NCBI GenBank assembly: GCA_913775315.1
Contig: CAJYIX010000017.1
Location: 1-64,000 of the forward strand
Source: an uncultured Sphingomonas sp.
Lineage (GTDB): Bacteria; Pseudomonadota; Alphaproteobacteria; Sphingomonadales; Sphingomonadaceae
DNA: 64,000 nucleotides
Direction: 5' to 3'
A program made the translations under genes and the position numbers. The notes under the pieces are model-generated. The model was not told where the DNA came from and made no database searches. It saw nothing but the letters and a program-made list of their open reading frames with translations. How positions within the stretch are numbered: position 1 is the stretch's first letter; every line of letters starts with the position of its first letter. This document shows positions 26,642 through 35,846 of the stretch, piece after piece.

Positions 26642-28927
26642 ATGCGCCGCGCGATCACTCTCTTGCGCCGCGGGCAGGCGGTGGTCCGCGGGTCGCTCAC
26701 GACCAAGCTGACGCTGTTCTATGCCGGCCTGTTCGCGCTCGCCGCCGCGCTGATCCTGCTCGGCGCGAAGATCGGCATCACTGCCTATGCCGAGCGGATG
26801 GTGGCGAGCGAAATGGACGCCGGCGCGCAGGTCTTCGACCGCGTGGCGACGATGCGCTATGCCCAGCTTCGCGATGCGGGCCGCGTGCTCGCCGCTGATT
26901 TCGGCTTTCGCAGCGCCGCCGCCACCAGCGACGCGCCGACGCTCGCCTCCGCCCTCGATTCGCTCAAGGGCCGGCTGAAGCTCGACCAGGCGTTCTTCGT
27001 CGGCACCGACGGCAGCGTGACGGGCTTTGCCGGCGCGCTTTCGGCGACCGACGCCGACGCGCTGCGTGCCGCGCTCGACCGCGGCGCCGATGCCGGCGTG
27101 CTGCGGCTGGGCGATGCGCGCTTCAACGCCGCCGCCGCGCGCGTCGATGCCCCCGTGACGATCGGCTGGCTGGTGCTCGCCAACCGGCTCGACCATGGCG
27201 AGATGGCCGCGCTGTCGAAGCTGTCGGCGATCGACCTTGCCCCCCGCATCGTCGATGCCCGCACCGTCCGCCCCGGTGACGAGGCGATCGTCGACGGTCA
27301 GCGGACGCTGAACCGTGCGGTGCGCATCGCGTCTTTCCGGGCCGACGATCCGCAGACGCTGCTCCTGACCTACAGCATGACGCGTGCGCTGGCCGATTAC
27401 ATGCCCATGCTGTGGCTGCTTCTGGCCTGCGGCATCGTCGGGGTGGGTCTTGCTGCGGCGGGAAGCTGGCTGCTCGCGCGACGGCTGACGCTGCCGATCC
27501 GCGCGCTCGATGCCGCCGCGCGCAAGGTGGCGGAGGGCAATTACGCGCAGGTGCCTGTCGAGACCCGCGACGAGCTCGGCAACCTTGCCGCCACGTTCAA
27601 TCGCATGGTCGACGACATCGGCGAGCGCGAGCGGCAGATCACGCACATGGCGCTGCACGATGCGCTGACGGGCCTCGCCAACCGAACGCTGCTCGACGAT
27701 CATCTGGCCCGCGCGCTGGCGCAAGGGTCGGAGCGGCGACAGGCGCTGTTCTGCCTCGACCTCGACAATTTCAAGGCGGTCAACGACACGCTCGGCCATC
27801 CCACCGGCGACGCGCTGCTCTGCGTCATCGCCGAGCGGCTGCGCGGGTTCGCGGGCGATGGCCTCGTCGCGCGGCTCGGCGGCGACGAGTTCGCGATGCT
27901 CGTCGACGACACGCACCGCTCGTTCGATCGCAGCGCCGCCGAACTCGTCCAGCTCGTCGCCCGGCCCTGTACCGTCAACGGTCACCGGATCGTCCCCGGC
28001 ACCAGCGTCGGCATCGCCATCCTGGGCGCCGACGGCCCCGACCCGGTCGAACTGTCGAAGAACGCCGACCTCGCCCTCTATCGCGCCAAACAGGAGGGGC
28101 GCGGCGGTTTCCGCTTCTTCGAGCCGCGCATGGATGCCGAGGCACAGAAGCGGCGGCAGATGGAGCTCGACCTTCACGACGCGATCCGCCTCGGCCAGCT
28201 GTCGCTGATGTTCCAGCCGCTGTTCGACCTGTCGGCGGGCCGCATCTCTTCGTTCGAGGCGCTGCTGCGCTGGCACCATCCGGTACGCGGCCTCGTCTCG
28301 CCGGTCGACTTCATCCCGCTGGCCGAGGATACGGGGCTCATCATCCCGATCGGCGAGTGGGTGATCCGCGAGGCGTGCCGCGTCGCGCGCACCTGGCCCC
28401 AGCATGTGCGGATCGCCGTCAACGTCTCGCCCGTGCAGTTCGGCCATGTGGGGCTGAAAAGCGTGATCCTCCAGGCGCTGGCCGAGACGGGTCTCGCCCC
28501 CAATCGCCTCGAGCTCGAGATCACCGAGAGCCTGTTCATCGAGAACCCGGAGGCGACGCTGGCCTCGCTGCACAGCCTCCGCGCGCTCGGCGTGCGCGTC
28601 GCGCTCGACGATTTCGGTACCGGCTATTCCTCGCTCAGCTATCTGCGCAGCTTCCCGTTCGACAAGATCAAGATCGACCGCAGCTTCATCATCGACCTCC
28701 TGAACTCGAAGGGGGCGACCGCGATCATCAAGTCGATCACGACGCTGGCCGAAGCGCTGGGCATGGAAACCACCGCCGAGGGGGTGGAGAGCGCAGGCCA
28801 GCTCGACATCCTGCGCCAGCAGGGGTGCAGCCACATCCAGGGCTATTATTTCAGCCGCCCGATCGTGGAGACCGCGGTGACCGAGATGCTCGCCAGCGAC
28901 GATTTGGCGCTGCGCGCCGCCGGCTGA
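26642..28927 (+). CDS. Membrane GGDEF-EAL protein (diguanylate cyclase/phosphodiesterase) with periplasmic sensor and HAMP
   Basis: 761 residues. TM1 (about 22-46) and TM2 (about 253-280) bracket a periplasmic domain of roughly 200 residues; HAMP follows (RRLTLPIRALDAAARKVAEG). The GGDEF motif is intact at 413-417 (RLGGDEFAML) and the EAL motif intact at 539-541 (SFEALLRWHHP), with DDFGTGYSSLSYLRSFPFD and the terminal GCSHIQGYYFSRP. Both catalytic modules may therefore be active in c-di-GMP turnover. The start at 26642 is 4 bases after the cupredoxin stop. Inference: the sensor reads a periplasmic redox, copper or gas cue handled by the neighbouring cupredoxin and globin. Confidence 0.92.
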   Translation: MRRAITLLRRGQAVVRGSLTTKLTLFYAGLFALAAALILLGAKIGITAYAERMVASEMDAGAQVFDRVATMRYAQLRDAGRVLAADFGFRSAAATSDAPTLASALDSLKGRLKLDQAFFVGTDGSVTGFAGALSATDADALRAALDRGADAGVLRLGDARFNAAAARVDAPVTIGWLVLANRLDHGEMAALSKLSAIDLAPRIVDARTVRPGDEAIVDGQRTLNRAVRIASFRADDPQTLLLTYSMTRALADYMPMLWLLLACGIVGVGLAAAGSWLLARRLTLPIRALDAAARKVAEGNYAQVPVETRDELGNLAATFNRMVDDIGERERQITHMALHDALTGLANRTLLDDHLARALAQGSERRQALFCLDLDNFKAVNDTLGHPTGDALLCVIAERLRGFAGDGLVARLGGDEFAMLVDDTHRSFDRSAAELVQLVARPCTVNGHRIVPGTSVGIAILGADGPDPVELSKNADLALYRAKQEGRGGFRFFEPRMDAEAQKRRQMELDLHDAIRLGQLSLMFQPLFDLSAGRISSFEALLRWHHPVRGLVSPVDFIPLAEDTGLIIPIGEWVIREACRVARTWPQHVRIAVNVSPVQFGHVGLKSVILQALAETGLAPNRLELEITESLFIENPEATLASLHSLRALGVRVALDDFGTGYSSLSYLRSFPFDKIKIDRSFIIDLLNSKGATAIIKSITTLAEALGMETTAEGVESAGQLDILRQQGCSHIQGYYFSRPIVETAVTEMLASDDLALRAAG

Positions 28928-29122
28928 CCCGAAAAACAGCGACTTTAGCGCACCCTAAGGAGTGATGGCGGAACGCCGCCCCATACCGCTATTACGAAAT
29001 GGCTCGGGGGAGATACGTCTGCGGCGCCACGCACTCCCGGTAGCCGCAGACGGAATCGGCATCGTCGCCCGCGTTCAGGGTCGCTCCTCGCGGGTGACGA
29101 TGCCGACAACCGACCGGGCCGC

Positions 29123-29884
29123 TCAGGCCTTCAGCCGATACCCGGTCTTCAACATCCACGCGACGATGCCCGTGCAGATCACGAGGAAGCCCAGCGTCGC
29201 GCCCAGGCTGACGGCCACATCCACGTCGCCGCGCCCAAAGAAGCTCCAGCGAAAGCCGCTAACCAGATAGACGACCGGGTTGAACAGGCTGACCGTCCGC
29301 CACGGCGCGGGTAGCATGTCGATCGAATAGAAGGCGCCGCCGAGGAAGGTGAGCGGCGTGACGATCAGCGAGGGGACGAGGCTCAACTGCTCGAACCCCT
29401 TGGCCCACAGTCCGACGATGAACCCGAACAGGCTGAACGCGACCGAGGTGAGGATCAGGAACGCGACCATCATCACCGGATGCTCGATGCGCAGGTCCAC
29501 GAAAAAGGCCGAGGTGCCAAGGATGATCGCCCCGATCAGCATCGACTTGGTCGCCGCCGCCCCGACATAGCCGAGGATCAGCTCCGCCGCCGCGACGGGT
29601 GCGGACAACACTTCATAGATCGTGCCGGCAAAGCGCGGCATGTAGATGCCGAAAGATGCGTTCATCAGGCTCTGCGTGAGCAGGCTTAGCATGACGAGGC
29701 CGGGGACGATGAACGCGCCGTAGGGCACGCCGTCCACCTCCTGGATCCGGCTGCCGATCGCACCGCCGAAGACGATGAAATAGAGCGCGGTGGTGATAAC
29801 GGGGGTGACGATGCTCCCCCAGAAAGTGCGCCCGAAGCGCGTCATCTCGAAGCGATAGATTGCCCAGACGCCGGGAAGATTCAT
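29123..29884 (-). CDS. ABC-2 type transporter permease
   Basis: 253 residues with six hydrophobic segments and the ABC-2 signature [24 protein letters not shown] and [13 protein letters not shown]...[13 protein letters not shown]. Inner-membrane half of an exporter driven by the adjacent ATPase. Its ATG overlaps the ATPase stop by four bases. The pair resembles YadH/YadG-type exporters, whose substrate (lipid, polysaccharide or drug) cannot be told from sequence. The 195-base gap to the GGDEF-EAL gene holds no clear gene. Confidence 0.9.
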   Translation of the reverse strand: MNLPGVWAIYRFEMTRFGRTFWGSIVTPVITTALYFIVFGGAIGSRIQEVDGVPYGAFIVPGLVMLSLLTQSLMNASFGIYMPRFAGTIYEVLSAPVAAAELILGYVGAAATKSMLIGAIILGTSAFFVDLRIEHPVMMVAFLILTSVAFSLFGFIVGLWAKGFEQLSLVPSLIVTPLTFLGGAFYSIDMLPAPWRTVSLFNPVVYLVSGFRWSFFGRGDVDVAVSLGATLGFLVICTGIVAWMLKTGYRLKA

Positions 29885-30816
29885 GCTGCCTGCTCCGGCC
29901 GGTGGACGAGGTCGACGAAAATGTCCTCGAGGCTCGATTTCGAGGTGTCGAGGTCCTTGAACTGGATGCCGAGCTCCGAAACCTTGCGCAGCAGCGACGG
30001 GATGCCCGTCCGCTCCGCCTGGGCGTCGAAGACGTAGCGCAGCTTGTGCCCCTCGTCGGCAAGGGTCAGGTCCCATTCGGCAAGCTCTGCGGGCACCGCG
30101 CTCATCGGCTCGACCAGCGAAATGTCCATCTCGCGCTTGCCGAGCTTCTTCATCAGCGCGGTCTTTTCCTCGACCAGCAGAAGCTCGCCGCGATTGATGA
30201 CGCCGACGCGATCGGCCATCTCCTCGGCTTCCTCGATATAGTGCGTCGTCAGGATGATCGTCGTGCCCGCCTCGCGCAGGCGATGGACGAGCTTCCACAT
30301 GTCGCGGCGCAGTTCGACGTCGACACCGGCGGTGGGCTCATCGAGGAACAGGAGGTCGGGCTCGTGCGCCAGTGCCTTGGCGATCAGCACGCGGCGCTTC
30401 ATGCCGCCCGACAGCTCCATGATCTTGGCGTCGCGCTTGTCCCACAGCGACAGGTCCTTGAGCACCTGCTCGACGAGCGCATCGTCGCGGCGGCGCCCGA
30501 ACAGGCCGCGCGAGAAGCGGACGGTCGAAATCACCTTCTCGAACATGTCGGTCGACAGTTCCTGCGGCACCAGCCCGATCCGCCGCCGCGCTTCGCGGAA
30601 ATCGCGCGCCACGTCATGCCCGTCGAAGGTGATGGTGCCGGAGGACGGGACGACCAGGCCGCAGACGATGCCGATCATCGTCGTCTTGCCCGCGCCATTG
30701 GGGCCGAGCAGTGCGAAAATCTCGCCCTTGTTGATCGACAGGTCGACCGACTTCAGCGCCTGATGCCCGCTGGCATAGGTCTTGGTGACGCCCGAAAGCG
30801 TCAGGATCGGTTGCAC
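29881..30816 (-). CDS. ABC transporter ATP-binding protein (YadG/CcmA-like)
   Basis: 311 residues from a GTG start at 30816 preceded by AAAGGGG. Walker [10 protein letters not shown] is near residue 40, the signature [15 protein letters not shown] near 138, Walker [14 protein letters not shown] near 158, and the switch His in ILTTHY. A C-terminal extension of about 90 residues (from [15 protein letters not shown]) is usual for drug or polysaccharide exporters of the DrrA/YadG group. It is coupled to the permease. The gene is often called a multidrug ABC ATPase, but no substrate evidence is in the sequence. Confidence 0.93.
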   Translation of the reverse strand: MQPILTLSGVTKTYASGHQALKSVDLSINKGEIFALLGPNGAGKTTMIGIVCGLVVPSSGTITFDGHDVARDFREARRRIGLVPQELSTDMFEKVISTVRFSRGLFGRRRDDALVEQVLKDLSLWDKRDAKIMELSGGMKRRVLIAKALAHEPDLLFLDEPTAGVDVELRRDMWKLVHRLREAGTTIILTTHYIEEAEEMADRVGVINRGELLLVEEKTALMKKLGKREMDISLVEPMSAVPAELAEWDLTLADEGHKLRYVFDAQAERTGIPSLLRKVSELGIQFKDLDTSKSSLEDIFVDLVHRPEQAA

Positions 30817-30878
30817 GTCGGCCGCCCCTTTTCGTTGTCGGTCGGCAGGTAAGTGGCGGGGCTTACCGCCACAAGGGG

Positions 30879-32240
30879 TCAGGGCGCGGTGCGCAGCCGC
30901 CCGTCGGCCCGGCCGCTGACCCACCAGAGCCGCACGCCATTGAACAGCGCCGCCGCGACCATCCCCGCGCCCGATGCCCAGACCAGCCCCGCCGGCCCTA
31001 CCCCAACATGCACCAGCCACCAGCCCAGCCCGCCGGTCACGACGAAGAACGCCGCGATCCCGTTGAGCCCCGCCGCCACCTGATCGCCCAGCGAGCGCAG
31101 CGCATAGACGAAGACGACCTGAAGCCCGTCGAACAGGATGAACGGCGCCCAGCGCAGCAGCATCCCCGCGGCGATGGCATGGACTGCCGCCGCGGAGGGG
31201 AACACCGACACGATCGGGCCGATGCCGATCAGGATGACGAGCGCCATCAACCCGGTGCCGAACGCCGCCAGCCCCGCGGCGATCGCGGCGCGCCGCCACG
31301 CCTCGTCCGGCCGCCCCTCCCCCACCGCATTGCCGACGCGCACTCCCGCGGCCGAGCCCAGGCCGAGCGCGAAGCCGAAGGTGACGTTGTGCACCGAAAA
31401 GACGATCTGGAACGCATGCGCCGTCGCCTCGCCCAACTGGGTCGAGAGTGCGATCAGGATCGAGAAGCCCGCAAGCTCGAGGCCGGAGGCAAGCGCCGGC
31501 ACCGCCCCGAAGGACAGCAGCGCGGCAACGCCCGCCCATCGGAAATCGGTGAGCGTGCGCACCCCCCGCTCGGCCGCGCGCGGCAGCGTCCAGGCGGCAT
31601 AGAGCATCGCTGCCGCGCCGAAAGCCGACGCGATCGCGGTCGCCGATGCCGCGCCGACCGCGCCGAACGCCGGCAGCCCGAACTGCCCGGTCGCCAGCAC
31701 CCAGGCGAGCACGCCGTTGAGCGGCAGCACCGAAAGCTGCACCACCATCACCCGCCGCGGCCGGCTGACGCCCTCGAGAAAGAAGCTCGCGGCGATCGAC
31801 AGAAGCTGGAACGGGTAGGCGCAGGCCATCACCCGCACCACCGCCGCCGCGGCGGGCGCAAGGTCGGGCGCCACGCCGACGAAGCGGAGCAGCGGCTCGG
31901 CAAAGGCGAACAGGATGCCGCCGCTCGCGACCCCGAGCATCAGGCCGAGCACCAGCCCCTCGTGCAGCACGCGCCCCGTCTCGCGCAGGTCCCCCGCCCC
32001 GTCGGCGCGCGAGACCATGACGATGACCCCCGACAGCCAGCCGAGCACGACGACGATGCCGATGTACGTCAGCGCCCGGCTCGCCCCCAATGCGGCGACC
32101 TCGTGCGTGCCCGTCAGGCCGACGACGATCACGTCGGTCAGGTGCAGGATCGTCCAGTTGAGGCTGGTCAGCATCACCGGCCATGCAAGCGCGAGGATGC
32201 GGCATGCCTCTTGCGACAGGGGGGATCGGGCGGTCTGCAT
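30879..32240 (-). CDS. MATE family efflux transporter
   Basis: 453 residues and twelve hydrophobic segments in two related halves. MATE features include [24 protein letters not shown] in TM1, [15 protein letters not shown] in the middle, and [17 protein letters not shown] in the second half. The family exports cationic drugs in exchange for Na+ or H+. The ATG at 32240 begins [21 protein letters not shown]. It is convergent with none and divergent from tRNA-Leu. It lies 62 bases upstream of the ABC ATPase gene in the same direction, but functional linkage is uncertain. Confidence 0.92.
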   Translation of the reverse strand: MQTARSPLSQEACRILALAWPVMLTSLNWTILHLTDVIVVGLTGTHEVAALGASRALTYIGIVVVLGWLSGVIVMVSRADGAGDLRETGRVLHEGLVLGLMLGVASGGILFAFAEPLLRFVGVAPDLAPAAAAVVRVMACAYPFQLLSIAASFFLEGVSRPRRVMVVQLSVLPLNGVLAWVLATGQFGLPAFGAVGAASATAIASAFGAAAMLYAAWTLPRAAERGVRTLTDFRWAGVAALLSFGAVPALASGLELAGFSILIALSTQLGEATAHAFQIVFSVHNVTFGFALGLGSAAGVRVGNAVGEGRPDEAWRRAAIAAGLAAFGTGLMALVILIGIGPIVSVFPSAAAVHAIAAGMLLRWAPFILFDGLQVVFVYALRSLGDQVAAGLNGIAAFFVVTGGLGWWLVHVGVGPAGLVWASGAGMVAAALFNGVRLWWVSGRADGRLRTAP

Positions 32241-32367
32241 CGCGCCCGGCTCTAGGCTGCGGCGATGCATCGGGCAAATCGAGAAGAAAGCGTGTTGCAA
32301 GGGTCCGGGGACGCTGCTAGGGGCACCCGCCTACCGGCCGCCGGGTCCTCTTGGCGGTATGACACGT

Positions 32368-32454
32368 GCGGTCGTGGCGGAACTGGTAGACGCGCAACGT
32401 TGAGGTCGTTGTGGGCGAAAGCCCGTGGAAGTTCGAGTCTTCTCGACCGCACCA
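32368..32454 (+). tRNA. tRNA-Leu (anticodon GAG)
   Basis: 87 bases, class II tRNA with a long variable arm (GGGCGAAAGCCC). Acceptor GCGGTCG/CGACCGC, anticodon stem CAACG/CGTTG, loop TTGAGGT with anticodon GAG at 32402-32404, T-arm GGAAGTTCGAGTCTTCT, and encoded CCA. It decodes CTC and CTT. An inverted repeat follows directly and probably ends transcription. Confidence 0.97.
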
Positions 32455-32502
32455 AGTCCCGATCAGATGCAGACCCCGATGGGTGCGATCTGATCGGGGA
32501 CT
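32455..32502 (+). terminator. Inverted repeat after tRNA-Leu (probable bidirectional terminator)
   Basis: AGTCCCGATCAGAT at 32455-32468 pairs with ATCTGATCGGGGACT at 32488-32502 with a single bulged G, leaving a 19-base loop. It sits between tRNA-Leu and the converging GH27 gene, whose stop is at 32510. The downstream side has CCCCTTT rather than a strong T-run, so efficiency is uncertain. Confidence 0.6.
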
Positions 32503-32509
32503 TCCCCTT

Positions 32510-33850
32510 TCAGCTCAGTTTCAACAGCTCCGCCCCATGTGGTGCGACCGTGCGCGCGATCCGGCGTTCCGCACGCCCCGCATCCCTGCCCGCCCACAGG
32601 TCGCGCACCGCCACGCGCGGCGGTAGGCCGAGCAGGTCGAGCGCGATGCCGACCTCCTTGGGCTTGTCGGTGGTGTTGAACAGCGCGACATAGCGCCCGC
32701 TCCCCGCCTCTGGCCGGGCGGACCAGATGCGCGTCCCGTCCGCCACGAAATGCGGCTGGTTGTCGCTCGAGGCCTGATTGACCGCCAGCACTTCGCGATT
32801 GGTGAGCAAGGCCAGCGTCGGCGCATCGAGATGGCGCAGGTCGCCGCCCATGATGAGCGGGGAGCGGGCGATCGACCACAGTGTCATCACCGTCCGCTGC
32901 TCGGCCGGCGTGAACTTGGTATCGCGCTGGCCGAGCGCGAGGCGCCCGAACGGCAGCATGTCGGCATCGGGCCACCCGCCCGGCCGGCGCGCGTCGTTCC
33001 AGTTCTCCAGCCGGGTGAACTGCGCTTCCAAGAGCGGCCACTCGTCCCAGAAATCGTCGGAGATGCGCCACATCTGCGCAAAGCGGCGGACGTGATCGGC
33101 GCGCGCGACGGGGGTCTCGCCGGGCGACAGGCTCAGCATCATCGGCCGCCCGGTGCGCCGGATCGCCAGATGCGCCGCCTCGATCTCCGCCGCATGCGCG
33201 TCATAGGGGCGGCTCATGTCGTCCATCTTGACGAAATCGACGCCCCAGCCGGCATAGAGCGCGAACACGCTGTCGTAATAGGCCTGCGCCCCCGGCCGCT
33301 TCATGTCGACGCCGTACATGTCGGGATTCCAGGGGCAGACGCTGCTCGTATCGGCAATATCCCGCGCACGGACATTGGTGCCTAGCACGGGCAGGTTGCG
33401 CTCCACCGCCAGCCGCGGGATGCCGCGCATCAGGTGGATGCCGAACTTCATCCCCAACCGGTGCACATCGTCCGCGAGCGGCGCGAAGCCCCTGCCGCCG
33501 GCGCTCGACGGGAAGCGGTTTGGCGCGGGGAGCAGCCGGCCATGCCCGTCCATCACCGGCACCGGCGCCTTGTTATAGGCATAGCTCGACGCCTCGGGCT
33601 CGTACCACTGGATGTCGACGGTGAAGATGTCGTAGCCGAAGGGCAGCAGCCGCTTCGCCATGATCGCCGCGGTCTCGCGCGCCTGTGCCTCGCTGATCGT
33701 CGTCGCGAAGCTGTTCCAGCTGTTCCAGCCCATCGGCGGACGCGGCGCGAGGACCGTTGCCGGCGCCGTCTGCGCGCGAAGCGGGGCGACCGCCGCACTC
33801 GCCGCGCCCAGTGCCATCACGCCGCGCCGGCTCAGTTCCGGTCCCGTCAT
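32510..33850 (-). CDS. Glycoside hydrolase family 27 (alpha-galactosidase-like)
   Basis: 446 residues. The N-terminus ELSRRGVMALGAASAAVAPLRAQ is a twin-arginine-like export signal. The barrel opens PPMGWNSWNSF, the GH27 signature. The nucleophile region is VDFVKMDD (Asp210) and the acid/base region WRISDDFWDEW. The tail from about 355 forms the C-terminal beta domain. GH27 covers alpha-galactosidases, alpha-N-acetylgalactosaminidases and isomalto-dextranases, so the sugar is not fixed. Two ATGs occur six bases apart; the second (33850) is preferred because GGGAGG abuts the first with no spacer. The alpha-amino-acid ester hydrolase gene lies just upstream. Confidence 0.9.
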   Translation of the reverse strand: MTGPELSRRGVMALGAASAAVAPLRAQTAPATVLAPRPPMGWNSWNSFATTISEAQARETAAIMAKRLLPFGYDIFTVDIQWYEPEASSYAYNKAPVPVMDGHGRLLPAPNRFPSSAGGRGFAPLADDVHRLGMKFGIHLMRGIPRLAVERNLPVLGTNVRARDIADTSSVCPWNPDMYGVDMKRPGAQAYYDSVFALYAGWGVDFVKMDDMSRPYDAHAAEIEAAHLAIRRTGRPMMLSLSPGETPVARADHVRRFAQMWRISDDFWDEWPLLEAQFTRLENWNDARRPGGWPDADMLPFGRLALGQRDTKFTPAEQRTVMTLWSIARSPLIMGGDLRHLDAPTLALLTNREVLAVNQASSDNQPHFVADGTRIWSARPEAGSGRYVALFNTTDKPKEVGIALDLLGLPPRVAVRDLWAGRDAGRAERRIARTVAPHGAELLKLS

Positions 33851-33917
33851 CGCCATCCTCCCGATCCTCTATTTGTCGGTGTAATAGCATGACGGGGCTG
33901 CGTCGGCGCAACCCGGC

Positions 33918-35771
33918 TTAGCGCATCACCGGCAGCACGATCCGCGAGCCCGCGCAGACGCGCTGCGTCGCGCGGCGGAAGTCGCCGGCCGCGGCCTTGG
34001 CGATGTTGGGGACGAACGTCTGGGGGTTGCGGTCGATCACCGGGAACCAGCTCGACTGGACCTGCACCATGATGCGGTGGCCCTTCCTGAAAACATGGTC
34101 GTGTTCGCGCAGGTCCACGTCCCAGCTTCGCACCTGATCGGGCACCAGCGGCTTGGCCTTTTCGTACCCGTCGAGCCAGCGGCCGCGCCGCACCTCCATC
34201 GCGATGGGCAGCTGATAGCCGTTGAGGGACTTCGCATAATCCCCCGGCTTCATCGGCCGCGGCAGCTTTTCGGTGTCGTCGGGGAGCACATCGATCAGCT
34301 TCACGACGAAATCGCTGTCGGTGCCGCTGGTCGAGGCCATCAGCATCGCCTTCAATGACCCCGTGACGGTGAGGTCCGCGTCCAGCGGCGCGCTGACATA
34401 GCTCAGCACGTCGGGCCGCCCGCCCAGGAACCGCTGGTCGTCCGCCTCCCACCACGGCCAGTCGCGCGAGCCCCAGGTCGAAGAGATCGGTCGGCGGCGA
34501 TAGGGGACCGGCGCGGCGGGGTCGGACACGTAATCGCGGCACGCCTCGCCCGCCGCGGGCGCGTCGAAGCTGACCGTGCCGTCGGCGCGCAGATAGAGGC
34601 TGGTCGGCTTGGCGGCGGCGGGCGGCCATTGCGGATAGTCGCGCCACTGCCAGCTGCCCGACTGGAACATCCGCGCCTCGTAATAGGGGCGCTCGCCCTT
34701 GCCGTGCAGCCAATAGGCGAAGAACGGCGCTTCCACATCGCGGCGGAACGCGGTGCCGCTGTCGGTGCCGATCGGGATCGGCCCCACCTTGTCGCCGGGA
34801 CCGCGCCAGCTGCCGTGGTTCCACGGGCCGGCGACGATCGTGTTGAGCTTGTTTGGGTCGTCGCGCTCCAGCTTCTGATAGATGCGCCAGGGGCCGTACG
34901 GATCCTCCTGATCCCAGAAGCCCGCGACCGACAGCGTGGCGACGCCCGCGCGGCCGAGCGCGTCGGTCCAGCGCTGCGCCTGCCACCCGGCGTCGTAATC
35001 GGGCCGTTCGACCATCGCGGTCATGATCGGGGACACGCCCTTGAACCAGCGCTTCTCGATATTGCCGAGCGTCCCCTGTTTCAGGAACCAGTCGTAGGTG
35101 TCGAACTGGTCGTAGCCGGGGAAGTCGTCGTTCGTCTTCGAATGCTGGAGCAGGTACAGCCAGTCGGTCGCATAGGTCAGCCGCGCCGCGCCGAAGCGGT
35201 GCAGGTCGTCGTTCATCCACCAGTCGTTCCATCCGGCTTGCGGGCTGACGGCCTTGAGCGCCGGATGCGGCTTGGTCAGCGCGACTGCGGCGGCATAGCC
35301 GGGATAGGACACGCCCCACATCCCGACCTTGCCGTTGTTGGCGGGTACGTTTTTCACCAGCCAGTCGATCGTGTCATAGGCGTCGGTGGCGTCGTCAACC
35401 GCCTTCGACCCCTTGGGCGCGATCGCCATCGACATGGTGAACCTGCCATCGGAGCCGAACCGCCCGCGCATGTTCTGATAGACCATGATGTAGCCGTCGC
35501 GCGCGAGGAAGCTCTGGTCGGGCGGCGTCTCCGCCGGCGCCTCGTCGGGGATGCCATAGGGACTCCGCTCGAGCAGGATCGGCAGCGGGCCGGTCTTGTC
35601 CAGCGGCCGGATCACCACCGTCTCCAGCCGCGCCCCGTCGCGCATCGGGATCATCGTCTTGGTGTAGCTATAGGCGGGCGCGGGCGCCGCGACCGGCTGC
35701 GCCTGACGCGCGAAAGCAGCGGGAGCGGCGGCGGCGAGCGCCAGGGCGAGCGCAAGAAGCGGGCGATGCAT
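33918..35771 (-). CDS. CocE/NonD hydrolase, alpha-amino-acid ester hydrolase-like
   Basis: 617 residues with a signal peptide (about 1-22). The alpha/beta-hydrolase core has the nucleophile Ser155 in GVSYPG, an Asp in GFWDQEDPYG (287-290) and His319 in GPWNHGSW. A helical cap and a C-terminal jelly-roll (from about 400) follow, as in alpha-amino-acid ester hydrolases and cephalosporin acylases. Conserved blocks such as RSPYG, QNMRGRFGSDGRF and DATDAYDTIDWLVKNV match that subgroup closely. Likely periplasmic; hydrolyses esters or amides with a free alpha-amino group, including beta-lactam side chains. Natural substrate unknown, dipeptide esters possible. Confidence 0.9.
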   Translation of the reverse strand: MHRPLLALALALAAAAPAAFARQAQPVAAPAPAYSYTKTMIPMRDGARLETVVIRPLDKTGPLPILLERSPYGIPDEAPAETPPDQSFLARDGYIMVYQNMRGRFGSDGRFTMSMAIAPKGSKAVDDATDAYDTIDWLVKNVPANNGKVGMWGVSYPGYAAAVALTKPHPALKAVSPQAGWNDWWMNDDLHRFGAARLTYATDWLYLLQHSKTNDDFPGYDQFDTYDWFLKQGTLGNIEKRWFKGVSPIMTAMVERPDYDAGWQAQRWTDALGRAGVATLSVAGFWDQEDPYGPWRIYQKLERDDPNKLNTIVAGPWNHGSWRGPGDKVGPIPIGTDSGTAFRRDVEAPFFAYWLHGKGERPYYEARMFQSGSWQWRDYPQWPPAAAKPTSLYLRADGTVSFDAPAAGEACRDYVSDPAAPVPYRRRPISSTWGSRDWPWWEADDQRFLGGRPDVLSYVSAPLDADLTVTGSLKAMLMASTSGTDSDFVVKLIDVLPDDTEKLPRPMKPGDYAKSLNGYQLPIAMEVRRGRWLDGYEKAKPLVPDQVRSWDVDLREHDHVFRKGHRIMVQVQSSWFPVIDRNPQTFVPNIAKAAAGDFRRATQRVCAGSRIVLPVMR

Positions 35772-35846
35772 GGCGCGGGAGATCAGCGGAAAACGGGGCG
35801 GTTGTCGAGGGTGGGTGGGGCTATTGCTTACTGCTACCCGCCAACG

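Noticed and set aside
28962-29270. 102-codon rightward frame after the GGDEF-EAL gene with AAGGAG before its start
   Set aside because: Its second half runs antisense to the ABC permease and the product shows no protein-like pattern; I treat 28928-29122 as intergenic.
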